Program-made: the position numbers and the translations under genes
Shown: positions 15,935-24,156 of the stretch, piece by piece
How positions within the stretch are numbered: the first letter of the stretch is position 1
How the letters are laid out: each line of letters opens with the position of its first letter
Origin: Cytophagales bacterium
GTDB taxonomy: Bacteria; Bacteroidota; Bacteroidia; Cytophagales; Spirosomataceae
Reading direction: 5' to 3'
Assembly (NCBI GenBank): GCA_004292855.1
Contig: RDXN01000041.1
Span: forward strand, 54,952-118,951
DNA length: 64,000 nucleotides
The notes under the pieces: model-generated
Database searches by the model: none
The model's input: the letters and a program-made list of their open reading frames with translations, nothing else
Told to the model about the DNA's origin: nothing

Positions 15935-16528
15935 TCAAAACCCATTTAAAATCAACCACAATCCCAGAAACTCCGCTAGTTCAACCCGCAGAATCCGCAG
16001 GGCTTTGCCAATCTGATTCTCCACCGTTTTGGCCGAAATACCCAGTCGGTCGGCAATCTCCCCGTAGCGCAACTCCTCAAACCGACTCAGATAAAACACC
16101 CGTCGACACTGTTCGGGCAGGCTTTTCATGGCCAGTTCAATGCGTTCGCTCAGCTCCTGACCGGCGAGAGTGTCGGCGGGAGAGAGCGTTGCGTCTTCGC
16201 CCACGTACTGCACGTGTTGCCGGTGATCGTTGCGAATAGAAAGGTGTTTAATCCGGTTCAGGCAGCGGTTGTGTACCGACCGGAACAGGTACGATTTGAG
16301 CGAGGTGCTAATCAGAATGGTTTCGCGCCGTTCCCAAAATGTTGTGAACAGGGCCTGCACTTCTTCTTCGGCCTCATCGTGGTCGCGCAGCAGCGTGTAG
16401 GCATACCCGCACAGCGCGTCGTAGTGTTCGCGGAATACGCCCTCGAACACCCGTTCGCTGCCGTCGCGTATGGCATCGAGCGTTTGCTGATCTGTCACCT
16501 GTGCCGATTGTCGAATGGTCTCCTGCAA
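15935..16528 (-). CDS. ECF RNA polymerase sigma factor (FecI-like, sigma-70 family)
   Basis: The 197-residue protein has sigma region 2 (about 30-95; FREHYDALCGYAYTLLRD, then RRETILISTSLKSYLFRSV) and region 4 with a helix-turn-helix (about 130-190; LSRFEELRYGEIADRLGISAKTVENQIGKALRILR). This is the standard length for a Bacteroidetes FecI-type sigma factor. It heads the sigma, FecR, STN, TonB receptor cluster and should direct polymerase to those genes when released by FecR. The final residues LWLILNGF are encoded next to hairpin element 1. Confidence 0.95.
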   Translation of the reverse strand: MQETIRQSAQVTDQQTLDAIRDGSERVFEGVFREHYDALCGYAYTLLRDHDEAEEEVQALFTTFWERRETILISTSLKSYLFRSVHNRCLNRIKHLSIRNDHRQHVQYVGEDATLSPADTLAGQELSERIELAMKSLPEQCRRVFYLSRFEELRYGEIADRLGISAKTVENQIGKALRILRVELAEFLGLWLILNGF

Positions 16529-16618
16529 AGCTACACCGTTTCTGGTTTCGCTCTAATGACCACTGAGGGAAGGATTACCCCTATGTTGGATTGAGAAAAA
16601 TTTTGCACATACCTTGCT

Positions 16619-16653
16619 CTTGCAGATTAGAACTTCAACTTCTAATCTGCAAG
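16619..16653. promoter_or_regulatory. 14-bp perfect inverted repeat upstream of the sigma gene
   Basis: CTTGCAGATTAGAA (16619-16632) and TTCTAATCTGCAAG (16640-16653) flank a 7-nt loop about 90 bp upstream of the sigma start. No T run follows on either strand, so it is more like an operator or a small repeat than a terminator. Confidence 0.45.
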
Positions 16654-16729
16654 TATGAGCTACTGTCAGCTTTCGCTGGAAAGCACTGGGATGGAAGCAC
16701 TTGAACCAGATACCTTTACGCTGACGGCA

Positions 16730-16840
16730 TCACGCAAACGTCATCGTAATCCAGCCCACCAGCAGAGCCAGCCCGAAGATGATGAGGAAGCCAATCAGAA
16801 ATGTGCGGCCTACTGAGCCGCTGGGTTTTTGTGCAGGCAT
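16730..16840 (-). CDS. Small single-pass membrane protein
   Basis: A 36-residue reading frame starts at ATG 16840 with MPAQKPSGSVGRTF and continues with one hydrophobic helix (LIGFLIIFGLALLVGW). The longer frame back to 16966 translates a palindromic repeat and is rejected. It lies downstream of the carboxylase gene on the same strand. I do not recognise a family. The charged head and single helix are compatible with a real small membrane protein, but it could be chance. Confidence 0.45.
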   Translation of the reverse strand: MPAQKPSGSVGRTFLIGFLIIFGLALLVGWITMTFA

Positions 16841-16899
16841 GTTGACTTTTATTGATGTTGACGAAGATACGACTGGGCTATTTCCTCTGGCATTGATTG

Positions 16900-16972
16900 T
16901 GTAGGGCGGTTTTCCAAAGCCGCCCGAATTAATTGCTGACGCATATGGGCGGTTTTGGAAAACCACCCTACA
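16900..16972. repeat. 26-bp inverted repeat element
   Basis: The arms TGTAGGGCGGTTTTCC... (16900-16925) and its near reverse complement (16947-16972) match at 24 of 26 positions around a 21-bp loop. The right arm includes the TAG stop codon of the acyl-CoA carboxylase gene. Confidence 0.75.
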
Positions 16973-18521
16973 ACGGAATATTCCCGTGCTTCTTCCGGGG
17001 CAGCGTGGCCACTTTGTTTTCGAGCATTTTGAAGGCTCGAATCAGCTTGTGGCGGGTCTCGTGGGGGTAGATTACCTCGTCGATGTAGCCCCGGTGCGCG
17101 GCCCGGTAAGGGTTGGCAAACTTGTCGGTGTATTCCTGTACCTTCTCCTGGAGCTTGGCCTGCGGATCGTCGGACTCGGCGATTTCGCGTTTGAAGATTA
17201 TCTCGGCGGCACCACCTGCGCCCATCACGGCGATCTCTGCCGTGGGCCAGGCGTAGTTCAGGTCGGCCCCGATGTGCTTGGAGTTCATCACGTCGTAGGC
17301 ACCGCCGTAGGCTTTGCGGGTGATGACCGTTACGCGCGGCACCGTGGCCTCGCAGAAGGCGTAAAGCAACTTGGCTCCGTTTGTAATGATGCCGTTCCAC
17401 TCCTGATCGGTGCCGGGCAGGAACCCCGGAACATCTTCGAGCACGAGCAGCGGGATGTTAAACGAGTCGCAGAAGCGCACAAACCGGGCGGCTTTGGTGC
17501 TGGCGTTGATGTCGAGAACCCCCGCCAGAACCGCCGGTTGGTTGCCCACCACGCCAATGCTGCGGCCCGCCATTCGGGCGAAGCCCACCACAATGTTCTC
17601 GGCAAAATTCTTGTGAACTTCCATGAAACTATCAGCATCCACCAGGGCCTCGATCACCTCGCGCATGTCGTAAGGCTGGTTCGGGTTGTCGGGGATGATC
17701 GTGTCCAGAGCCGGGCGCATCTCGTCCTGACCACCCTCGTACGGGAGCATGAGTGCGTCGTCCTCGCAGTTTTGGGGCATGTAGCTCAACAACTGCTTGA
17801 TATGCTCGATGCAGGCCACCTCGTTGGCGCAGGCAAAGTGGGTCACGCCCGACTTGGTGCTGTGGGTACTGGCCCCGCCTAACTCCTCCGACGTAACGGT
17901 TTCGTGGGTTACGGTTTTCACCACGTTTGGCCCCGTCACAAACATATAGCTCGTGTTTTCGACCATCAGGATAAAATCGGTGATGGCAGGCGAATACACG
18001 GCCCCACCCGCACACGGCCCCATGATGGCCGAAATCTGCGGCACCACGCCCGATGCCCGCGTGTTGCGGTAAAAAATATCGGCATAACCCGCCAACGACA
18101 GCACCCCCTCCTGAATCCGGGCACCGCCCGAGTCGTTCAACCCAACGATGGGTGCCCCGTTTTGCAGGGCCAAATCCATGAGCTTGCAGATTTTCTCGGC
18201 GTGCGTTTCCGACAACGCTCCGCCGAACACCGTGAAATCCTGCGCGTACACATACACCAACCGACCGGCCACCGTTCCGTAGCCCGTTACGACCCCGTCG
18301 CCGAGGTAATATTCTTTGTCGAGGCCGAAATCTTTGGTGCGGTGCATTACAAACTTGCCCATCTCCTCAAACGAACCCTCGTCGAGCAGCAGCGCGATGC
18401 GTTCGCGGGCGGTGAGTTTGCCTTTTTTATGTTGAGCGTCGATGCGTTTCTGTCCCCCACCCAACAGGGCTTCGGCATTTTTATGGTCTAAGACTTCGGT
18501 TTTGGTTGATTTGCTGCTCAT
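16968..18521 (-). CDS. Acyl-CoA carboxylase carboxyltransferase (beta) subunit
   Basis: The 517-residue protein matches the carboxyltransferase subunit of propionyl-/acyl-CoA carboxylases. It has [19 protein letters not shown] near the N-terminus, the acyl-CoA pocket [12 protein letters not shown] and GGARIQEGV, and the second-half biotin-side motif [14 protein letters not shown], with [14 protein letters not shown] near the end. It transfers carboxyl from biotin to propionyl- or another acyl-CoA in the cytoplasm. No biotin carboxylase gene is in the window. The start at 18521 (MSSKSTK) is chosen because the longer frame runs through the promoter. The stop codon is in a palindromic repeat. 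Confidence 0.93.
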   Translation of the reverse strand: MSSKSTKTEVLDHKNAEALLGGGQKRIDAQHKKGKLTARERIALLLDEGSFEEMGKFVMHRTKDFGLDKEYYLGDGVVTGYGTVAGRLVYVYAQDFTVFGGALSETHAEKICKLMDLALQNGAPIVGLNDSGGARIQEGVLSLAGYADIFYRNTRASGVVPQISAIMGPCAGGAVYSPAITDFILMVENTSYMFVTGPNVVKTVTHETVTSEELGGASTHSTKSGVTHFACANEVACIEHIKQLLSYMPQNCEDDALMLPYEGGQDEMRPALDTIIPDNPNQPYDMREVIEALVDADSFMEVHKNFAENIVVGFARMAGRSIGVVGNQPAVLAGVLDINASTKAARFVRFCDSFNIPLLVLEDVPGFLPGTDQEWNGIITNGAKLLYAFCEATVPRVTVITRKAYGGAYDVMNSKHIGADLNYAWPTAEIAVMGAGGAAEIIFKREIAESDDPQAKLQEKVQEYTDKFANPYRAAHRGYIDEVIYPHETRHKLIRAFKMLENKVATLPRKKHGNIPL

Positions 18522-18545
18522 GGATAAATTGGTATACCTCGCCTG

Positions 18546-18574
18546 CAAAGATAAATTTTCTACCTTGATTCCAA
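18546..18574 (-). promoter_or_regulatory. Bacteroidetes-type promoter for the carboxylase gene
   Basis: On the minus strand TTG (18574-18572), 18 nt, then TATCTTTG (18553-18546) fits the TTG / TAnnTTTG pattern. It lies 24 bases before the ATG at 18521. Confidence 0.6.
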
Positions 18575-18625
18575 CCCTTTGTGTATCTTTTGACTCTTCG
18601 TTGTACATCAAACTCGTCTCGTGCT

Positions 18626-19171
18626 ATGCCTTCTTTACGAAACTCATTCCCAGTCCTATTGTTGGGGGCTTGGTTGTTGCTCGATGGGTGCAACCACAAC
18701 CAGGTCGATCCCCCGACTGCCAACGACACCCGCGAGGTATATCGCCCTATTTACAGCTCGTACGAGGCCGTCCGAACGATTCAGACGCAGGCTCCCCGCG
18801 CTATCCGGCAGGCTGGAAAAATATACATCAAAGACGGATTCCTGTTCGTGAACGAGATAGGAGCCGGTATCCACATCGTCGACAATCGCAAGCCCGACAA
18901 ACCCGTAAAACTGTCGTTTATCAGTATTCCCGGTGCCCGCGAACTCGCCATTAAAGACAGCATTCTCTATGCCGACAATGCGGTTGATCTGGTGGCCCTC
19001 AACGTGGCTAATCCGCAAAATGTCCGGCTGATGAAGCGCATCGAAAATGCCTATCCAAAATCGAGTTACCCACCCCAGCGCAACGTCCGGTTCGAGTGTC
19101 CCGACTCCGGGAAAGGCCTTGTTGTGGGTTGGATAAAATCGGAAGACAAAGACGTAAACTGCTGGCGATAA
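18626..19171 (+). CDS. LVIVD-repeat lipoprotein, N-terminal type
   Basis: The 181-residue protein starts MPSLRNSFPVLLLGAWLLLDGC, with a lipobox (LLDGC), so it is probably lipidated and exported. The rest shows short beta-blade units (KIYIKDGFLFVNEIGAGIHIVDN; DSILYADNAVDLVALNV) of the LVIVD/beta-propeller type. The frame ends at VNCWR and a second lipoprotein with further LVIVD units follows 13 bases later in another frame, so the two together look like one propeller protein cut in two. I choose ATG 18626 over the longer frame because of the signal peptide. Function is unknown. Confidence 0.7.
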   Translation: MPSLRNSFPVLLLGAWLLLDGCNHNQVDPPTANDTREVYRPIYSSYEAVRTIQTQAPRAIRQAGKIYIKDGFLFVNEIGAGIHIVDNRKPDKPVKLSFISIPGARELAIKDSILYADNAVDLVALNVANPQNVRLMKRIENAYPKSSYPPQRNVRFECPDSGKGLVVGWIKSEDKDVNCWR

Positions 19172-19184
19172 ACCCTGAACGAAC

Positions 19185-19946
19185 ATGAAACCATTACTCT
19201 ATTTTCTGATAATCCTGGCGGGCGGCTGCTCTGATGGCGGCATCGGTGCGAAAAGCAACGACTCGGCCGGGGCCAGTGCCGGGGCCGGTACGGGCGGCTC
19301 AATGGCCCGCTTCACGGTGGCCGGTAACACACTCTACCTGGTGAGCAGCACCACCTTGCGGGCCTACGACGTGAAGGACAGCCGTAACCCTATTCCCGGC
19401 CAGGAAACAAAACTGGGCTTTGGCGTCGAGACGATTTTTCCGTACGGCAAGAACCTGTTTATCGGCACCCAAACCGGCATGATTATCTACGATGCCTCGC
19501 GTGAGGGCGACCCGCGACACCTATCTACTTACTCGCACATCCGTAGTTGCGACCCGGTGGTGGTGCAGGGAAATCTGGCCTACGTCACTCTTCGCAACGG
19601 AACTCCCTGCGGTGGGGGCATAAATGTGCTCGAAGTCATTGATGTGAGCGATCTTAGAGCACCCAAAATCCTCAAGTCGTTTCCCATGCAAAGCCCGCAC
19701 GGCCTGGGTGTCGATGGTAATGTGCTGTTTGTGTGCGAGGGCGATTCAGGGCTTAAACTTTTCGACCTGACCGACCCCATCAATCCCAAACTGCTCCAAC
19801 ACTTGCAAGACGTGCGTTCCTACGACGTGATTCCGAGCCGCGACCTGCTCATCGTGACGGGGAAAGATGGCATTTATCAGTACAGCTATGCCGACCGCAA
19901 AACCCTGAAGTTGTTGAGCACCTTACCTGTTGAGCCGCCCGTATGA
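19185..19946 (+). CDS. LVIVD-repeat lipoprotein, C-terminal type
   Basis: The 253-residue protein has its own lipoprotein signal (MKPLLYFLIILAGGC), a low-complexity Ser/Gly/Ala linker, then at least five beta-propeller blades (GGSMARFTVAGNTLYLV; LFIGTQTGMIIYDASREGDP; GGINVLEVIDVSDLRAPK; SGLKLFDLTDPINPK). LVIVD proteins are surface or periplasmic with no defined reaction. It follows the preceding lipoprotein by 13 bases and overlaps the next gene by four (ATGA), so the cluster is one operon that feeds into two outer-membrane proteins. Confidence 0.75.
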   Translation: MKPLLYFLIILAGGCSDGGIGAKSNDSAGASAGAGTGGSMARFTVAGNTLYLVSSTTLRAYDVKDSRNPIPGQETKLGFGVETIFPYGKNLFIGTQTGMIIYDASREGDPRHLSTYSHIRSCDPVVVQGNLAYVTLRNGTPCGGGINVLEVIDVSDLRAPKILKSFPMQSPHGLGVDGNVLFVCEGDSGLKLFDLTDPINPKLLQHLQDVRSYDVIPSRDLLIVTGKDGIYQYSYADRKTLKLLSTLPVEPPV

Positions 19947-20743
19947 GATACCTACCTCGCTTGGTTGTCATTGGCCTGATCTGGCTAAGTAGCTCACCCG
20001 CGTGGGCGCAACTGCCCACAACCGACACCTTCGACCGGGCCGAACCCCGCACCGACACCCTGCGCGTTCGGGGTATGCGCCATGCGCCCGGTTGGGTGGT
20101 GAAACTGAATCCATTGGCATTGTTCGACGTTGAGGGACTCTACCGCGTCGACGTGGAGCGGATGCTTGGGGGACCCTTTAGTGTGCAGGGTGGATTGGGA
20201 TACGGTAGTAGTTTCATGCAGCTATTTCGAACAAACAACAGTCGGACCGACGACCGCGAAGCCTGGCGAGCGCAAGTGGAAGGACGGGTTTATGTGCAAC
20301 GCGTTCGTGAAGCAAGCCGCTGGCAACCCAACCGGCTCATCATCCACAAACCGCTCGACAGATACCTGGCGTTGGAGGTGTTCTACAAACAGGTAGCCGG
20401 GTCGTTTTCGGGTACCCTGTCGCGCGGTTGCGAAACCGGAAACTGTCAGTTTTTTGAACGCTACACAGCGCAGGCATTCCGCTATGTGTTGGGAACGCAC
20501 CTAAAATACGGACAACAATCGGCCATCCGGCTATCCGGCAACAATAACCGGCTCCTGATCGACTATTACGTAGGGTTGGGTATGCGTTGGCGTTGGTTTG
20601 AACAACGGGGCGTCCCTAATCGGGATGATGCTCAAGCAGCGTGGCCCAACACGTTTGGTAGTGATCCAACATCGTCGTGGGGTACGCAGGCCGGGCGTTT
20701 TCCAAGCCTTGCGCTGGGTGTTCAGGTAGGTTACGCGTTCTAA
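19943..20743 (+). CDS. Outer-membrane beta-barrel protein (DUF3575-like), paralogue 1
   Basis: The 266-residue protein has a Sec signal (ends SSPAWAQ) and alternating strands, ending VQVGYAF as outer-membrane proteins do. A core LNPLALFDVEGLYRVDVERML followed by a glycine-rich barrel start is shared with the next gene and with the three paralogues at 43832-46057. It overlaps the preceding lipoprotein gene by four bases. No function is known; a structural or assembly role at the outer membrane is only an inference. Confidence 0.7.
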   Translation: MRYLPRLVVIGLIWLSSSPAWAQLPTTDTFDRAEPRTDTLRVRGMRHAPGWVVKLNPLALFDVEGLYRVDVERMLGGPFSVQGGLGYGSSFMQLFRTNNSRTDDREAWRAQVEGRVYVQRVREASRWQPNRLIIHKPLDRYLALEVFYKQVAGSFSGTLSRGCETGNCQFFERYTAQAFRYVLGTHLKYGQQSAIRLSGNNNRLLIDYYVGLGMRWRWFEQRGVPNRDDAQAAWPNTFGSDPTSSWGTQAGRFPSLALGVQVGYAF

Positions 20744-20749
20744 ACAGCT

Positions 20750-21484
20750 ATGAAACAGATCTTTCTTCTTCTCCTCGTTCTGCCCGCGTTGGCCTCGGCG
20801 CAGGATTCGCTCTCGTTCGAGGCACCGGTTAACCCCCGGCCTGTGGTTATGCGGCAAAGTCCGGTGATTAAAATTGCCCCCCTCAGCCTGATCGACCTCG
20901 ATGCGACAATACAGGCGGCTGTTGAGATTCCACTGCGGCAACGCCTGAGCATCCAGCAGGAAATTGGGGTCGGATGGCCCCGGCTAGGGTTGGCTAACTA
21001 TCAGAAAGAGCTAACAACGGCCCAAAAAAACACCCTCCGATCCCGAACAGAGATTCGCTACTACTTCAGCCCCGAACTGTTGCGGAAGGGTTTAGAGAAA
21101 TCATCGACCAATGGGTTCTATGCCGCCGGGGAGGTACTTGTTAAACGAATGAACGTGAAAGGTTGGCGGAACGCGGCCAGTACACAACGACATATCTACG
21201 GCCTGCACGCTAAAATCGGTTATCAGGGTGTTCTTTCTTCCAAACATCCGCAGTTTGTGGTCGATGTATACGTGGGTGCGGGTTTCCGGGTGGTGAGCGT
21301 GCGGCAGGTGAGTGGGTCGCCGGTTGGGCCGAATAATTTTGTTCACAACACGGGTCTCTTTGCTTATAACGAACCCCGGTCACGCTTTGACCCCATCGAC
21401 CGACTTTTGCATAAACCTAGTATGGCGGCAGGTGTTAAACTCGGCTGGATGATTAACTCAGGCCAGAAAGTGAAGAGAAAGTAG
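20750..21484 (+). CDS. Outer-membrane beta-barrel protein, paralogue 2
   Basis: The 244-residue protein has a signal peptide (MKQIFLLLLVLPALASAQ) and the paralogue core IAPLSLIDLDATIQAAVEIPL, then strands such as RSRTEIRYYF and VVDVYVGAGFRVVSVRQ. It starts six bases after paralogue 1 and shares its layout, including a central variable loop. The gene is followed directly by a REP family B cluster. It uses TAG as an ordinary stop codon. Confidence 0.7.
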   Translation: MKQIFLLLLVLPALASAQDSLSFEAPVNPRPVVMRQSPVIKIAPLSLIDLDATIQAAVEIPLRQRLSIQQEIGVGWPRLGLANYQKELTTAQKNTLRSRTEIRYYFSPELLRKGLEKSSTNGFYAAGEVLVKRMNVKGWRNAASTQRHIYGLHAKIGYQGVLSSKHPQFVVDVYVGAGFRVVSVRQVSGSPVGPNNFVHNTGLFAYNEPRSRFDPIDRLLHKPSMAAGVKLGWMINSGQKVKRK

Positions 21485-21513
21485 CTGGTAAGCCTTCTCA
21501 GCTGTGTCAGAAC

Positions 21514-21684
21514 AAAGCCCCATCGGGGCGACATGTCGATAGAAGCCGCTAGTATACCATCCTGGCTCAAGCCCCAGCGGGGCGATATGTTTGGAGGGTA
21601 GCTTTTAACATATCGCCCCGCCGGAGCTTTGCCCTGACACAAGGGATTTATTTTCTATTGACATGCCGCCCCTACAGGGCTAGT
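21514..21684. repeat. REP family B cluster (four copies)
   Basis: Two forward copies (about 21514-21545, 21568-21590; GCCCCATCGGGGCGACATGT-like) are followed by two reverse copies (about 21607-21631, 21659-21684). The same forward-forward-reverse-reverse layout recurs at 46062-46237. No gene is seen between 21485 and 21790. Confidence 0.8.
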
Positions 21685-21790
21685 ATGAGTTCCTTAAACC
21701 AATAAACAATCAAAATAATAGACTAAGTAGTTTTATCCATACTAATTGACCGTACGGCTCGTTTCTGAGGAAACAAGTGAAGTAATTGTC

Positions 21791-22396
21791 ATGAAAAAAA
21801 CTGTCCTGGCCTATGTGGCCTCCCTGATGTGTTTCGCGGTCGCGTGTCAGTCCGATGGAGAAAAAAATCTGGCTCAGCAGCCCACACCTGTAACCTCATC
21901 CATCGCCAAAGATGTCAACGACGCACCCGTTGGCACAAGCGGCTCAACCGAAACCGGCAGTGCCCGATTAGCCACCACGCAGCAACAGCAGGAGGTGTTG
22001 ACGTACCTGAATCAGGCCCGATCGAAGGCCTGTCAGTGTGGCACCAAGCTGTACCCCGCCACCACGCCCCTGGCCCTCAATGCCAAACTCAACGCGGCCT
22101 CCGACAAACACGCACTCGACATGGCCACCTACAATTATTTCAGCCATACAGGTCGCGACGGTTCGCGGCCCTGGGATCGCATGACCCGCGAGGGGTACGT
22201 ATGGCGCAATGCCGGTGAGAACATTGCCGCCGGTTACGCCACCACCCGCGCCGTGGTCGATGGCTGGCTTCGGTCGCCCGGTCATTGTGCCAACATCATG
22301 AACCCGAACTTCAAAGAAGTTGGTGTAGGGTATGCCTATGGAGCCAGCACCCCCTACAAACACTACTGGGTCAACAACTTCGGAACCCAGCGGTAA
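21791..22396 (+). CDS. CAP-domain lipoprotein (SCP/PR-1 superfamily)
   Basis: The 201-residue protein has a lipoprotein signal (MKKTVLAYVASLMCFAVAC), a Ser/Thr/Pro linker, and a CAP domain at about 75-200. Visible motifs are HTGRDGSRPWDRM, NAGENIAAGYAT, and PGHCANIMNPNFKEVGVGYA near the C-terminus, ending HYWVNNFGT. The conserved His and Glu that line the CAP cavity are present. Bacterial CAP proteins are exported and of unclear, possibly adhesive or hydrolytic, role. ATG 21791 is chosen because the longer frame lacks a signal peptide. A bidirectional terminator follows the stop. Confidence 0.85.
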   Translation: MKKTVLAYVASLMCFAVACQSDGEKNLAQQPTPVTSSIAKDVNDAPVGTSGSTETGSARLATTQQQQEVLTYLNQARSKACQCGTKLYPATTPLALNAKLNAASDKHALDMATYNYFSHTGRDGSRPWDRMTREGYVWRNAGENIAAGYATTRAVVDGWLRSPGHCANIMNPNFKEVGVGYAYGASTPYKHYWVNNFGTQR

Positions 22397-22427
22397 TAAA
22401 AAAAGCGGCCATCAGGCCGCTTTTTTT
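22397..22427. terminator. Bidirectional intrinsic terminator
   Basis: The stem GCGGCC/GGCCGC (22405-22410, 22415-22420) has a 4-nt loop, A tract on the left and T tract on the right. It serves the convergent CAP and lipoprotein genes; the lipoprotein stop codon is inside the T tract. Confidence 0.9.
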
Positions 22428-23460
22428 ATTGATACTGCACATACAACACCTTGGGCGTGAGGGCCAGAACCTCGTCGGGGGTCATCAGGTGGGGCGATTT
22501 GTGCTTAGAATTCATGTCTACTTTCTTCAGGTCATTCTTGTAGAATAACTTGAAACCGGTGTATTGCACGGGTTCTTTCACGATGTAATCGCGGTACGAA
22601 TCCATTTTCAGCGACGGTGGTCCCCAACCATCCATGTGCATCACAATCTGCACATTGGGGTTCAGTTTAATATTCTTGTAGTTCTTGATCATGCCCTGTG
22701 TGAAGCGGTGAACCACCAAAATCTTGGGAGGCAGGTTATTTTTCTTCGCAACGTCGGCCAGGAAATTCACCGCCTGATTCACATCGGCTGCATCGTAGCT
22801 ACCAATTTTTGTGCCCGGTCTGGCCCCTGTTTTCATCGAAAACTCCGGGTCAATGCCGAGGTGAACATAAGGCAGTTCCAGGTACTGACGCATGTATTCC
22901 AGTTCGGGGCCGAGCGGAGCCAGACCTATCTGAATATCCAGAAAGCAAATAGAATTATGTTCGGCCGCCCACCGGATCACTTTCCGAATGGTTTTGTCGC
23001 TCATCCGCATCCGGTAGTAACCGTCTTTGCCAGGTGCGCCCTGCGCCGAGGTGGCCACTAAGTGCAAGGCCGTCTGAACCGGCACCGAATCAGCGTTGGC
23101 CCACTCCTTAGCCTGATTGTCTAACCGGCGAAGCATATCTTCTCTGGGATACTCGCCCAACGCACCCATTTTTTTGGAGTGTGGATTGCCGTAATAAGCA
23201 ATGATTCGCTTATTGGGCATAATGGCTCCCGTAATCTTGGGGCCAATCTGGCGGAGCGAATCCAGGGGCGACATGGGTTCGCCGGTGCTGGCCTGCGTCG
23301 AATCGGTGGTGGCCGACGAGGTAGCCGTGGGCGCGGCAACAGCCGCTTGTTGGGTCGAGTCCGGGCGGGTGGTGCCTGCCTCGGTGGGCTTGGAATTCGA
23401 CTGGCATCCGGCTAAGAAAACGGTAGTGAGCAGGGATGCAGCTAGGGTCATTTTGGACAT
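22426..23460 (-). CDS. Exported lipoprotein of unknown function (possible TIM-barrel fold)
   Basis: The 344-residue protein has a lipoprotein signal (LLTTVFLAGC), a 50-residue Ser/Thr/Ala linker, and a globular domain from about 75. Strand-like segments KRIIAYYGNP, SICFLDIQIGLAPL, LPYVHLGIDPEFSM and KILVVHRFTQGMI, and a late NVQIVMHMDGWG, look like successive barrel strands with acidic residues at their ends (DIQ, DPE, DGW). This suggests a glycosidase-like TIM barrel, but I do not recognise a named family. Confidence 0.6.
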   Translation of the reverse strand: MSKMTLAASLLTTVFLAGCQSNSKPTEAGTTRPDSTQQAAVAAPTATSSATTDSTQASTGEPMSPLDSLRQIGPKITGAIMPNKRIIAYYGNPHSKKMGALGEYPREDMLRRLDNQAKEWANADSVPVQTALHLVATSAQGAPGKDGYYRMRMSDKTIRKVIRWAAEHNSICFLDIQIGLAPLGPELEYMRQYLELPYVHLGIDPEFSMKTGARPGTKIGSYDAADVNQAVNFLADVAKKNNLPPKILVVHRFTQGMIKNYKNIKLNPNVQIVMHMDGWGPPSLKMDSYRDYIVKEPVQYTGFKLFYKNDLKKVDMNSKHKSPHLMTPDEVLALTPKVLYVQYQ

Positions 23461-23526
23461 AATGCCGAAAATTACGAACCTCAGACAATTATATCTAAGG
23501 GCTTACTGGATTAAATTGAATTAATA

Positions 23527-24147
23527 CTAAAAATCGACCTCGCCCAACCCTTCACGAATCACCTCCACGTCTTGCCCCACCGCCCGAATAATGGTCGAGG
23601 CCACATTACCCCCATATCCCCCGTCGATTACGATATCAACCTGATGCTGAAACCGTTCAAAAATGATTTCGGGGTCCGTCGGGTACTCCACAATCTCGTC
23701 TTCGTCGCGAATGGTGGTTGTAATAATGGGGTTACCAAGCTCTCGGACGATGTGTCGGGGAATCGCGTGGTCGGGCACGCGGATGCCGACCGTTTTTTTA
23801 TTCGTGTTCAACAACTTCGGCACGTGGTTATTCGCGTCGAGGATAAACGTGTAAGGACCGGGCAACACTCGCTTCATCAATTTAAATGCCACATTATCCA
23901 CACGGGCGTAGTCGGCAATGTGGCTAAGGTCGTAACAGATGAATGAGAAGTCATTTTTTTGGGGTTTAATGCCTTTTATACGGGCCACCCGCTCTACAGC
24001 ACGGGCATTGTGAATGTCGCAGCCCATGCCGTAAATCGTGTCGGTTGGGTAGATAATGACGGCTCCCTCGCGCAACGCCGACACGACGTGCTGAATTTTG
24101 CGTTCCTCCGGGTTTTGGGGATGAATGTGAATGTATTCGGCTGGCAT
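23527..24147 (-). CDS. YciO/Sua5/YrdC-family protein
   Basis: The 206-residue protein has the YrdC fold: the N-terminal YPTDTIYGMGCDI (about 33-45), KPQKNDFSFICYDL, the central LPGPYTFIL and GIRVPDHAIPRHIV, ending with DGGYGG. Sua5/TsaC enzymes make threonylcarbamoyl-AMP for the t6A tRNA modification. The absence of a C-terminal Sua5 domain and details around KPQKNDFS point to the YciO branch, whose exact role differs. It is followed on the same strand by no gene for 66 bases. The glycosyltransferase gene lies just upstream and may share a message. Confidence 0.88.
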   Translation of the reverse strand: MPAEYIHIHPQNPEERKIQHVVSALREGAVIIYPTDTIYGMGCDIHNARAVERVARIKGIKPQKNDFSFICYDLSHIADYARVDNVAFKLMKRVLPGPYTFILDANNHVPKLLNTNKKTVGIRVPDHAIPRHIVRELGNPIITTTIRDEDEIVEYPTDPEIIFERFQHQVDIVIDGGYGGNVASTIIRAVGQDVEVIREGLGEVDF

Positions 24148-24156
24148 ACCTTTTTA

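Noticed and set aside
16619..16653. Intrinsic terminator upstream of the sigma gene
   Set aside because: No T run follows the stem on either strand.
16841..16966. N-terminal extension of the small membrane protein
   Set aside because: These bases are the inverted repeat at 16900-16972 plus flanking sequence, so the translated extension is not a real protein part.
18581..18625. Longer start of the first LVIVD lipoprotein
   Set aside because: It would hide the lipoprotein signal peptide that starts at 18626.
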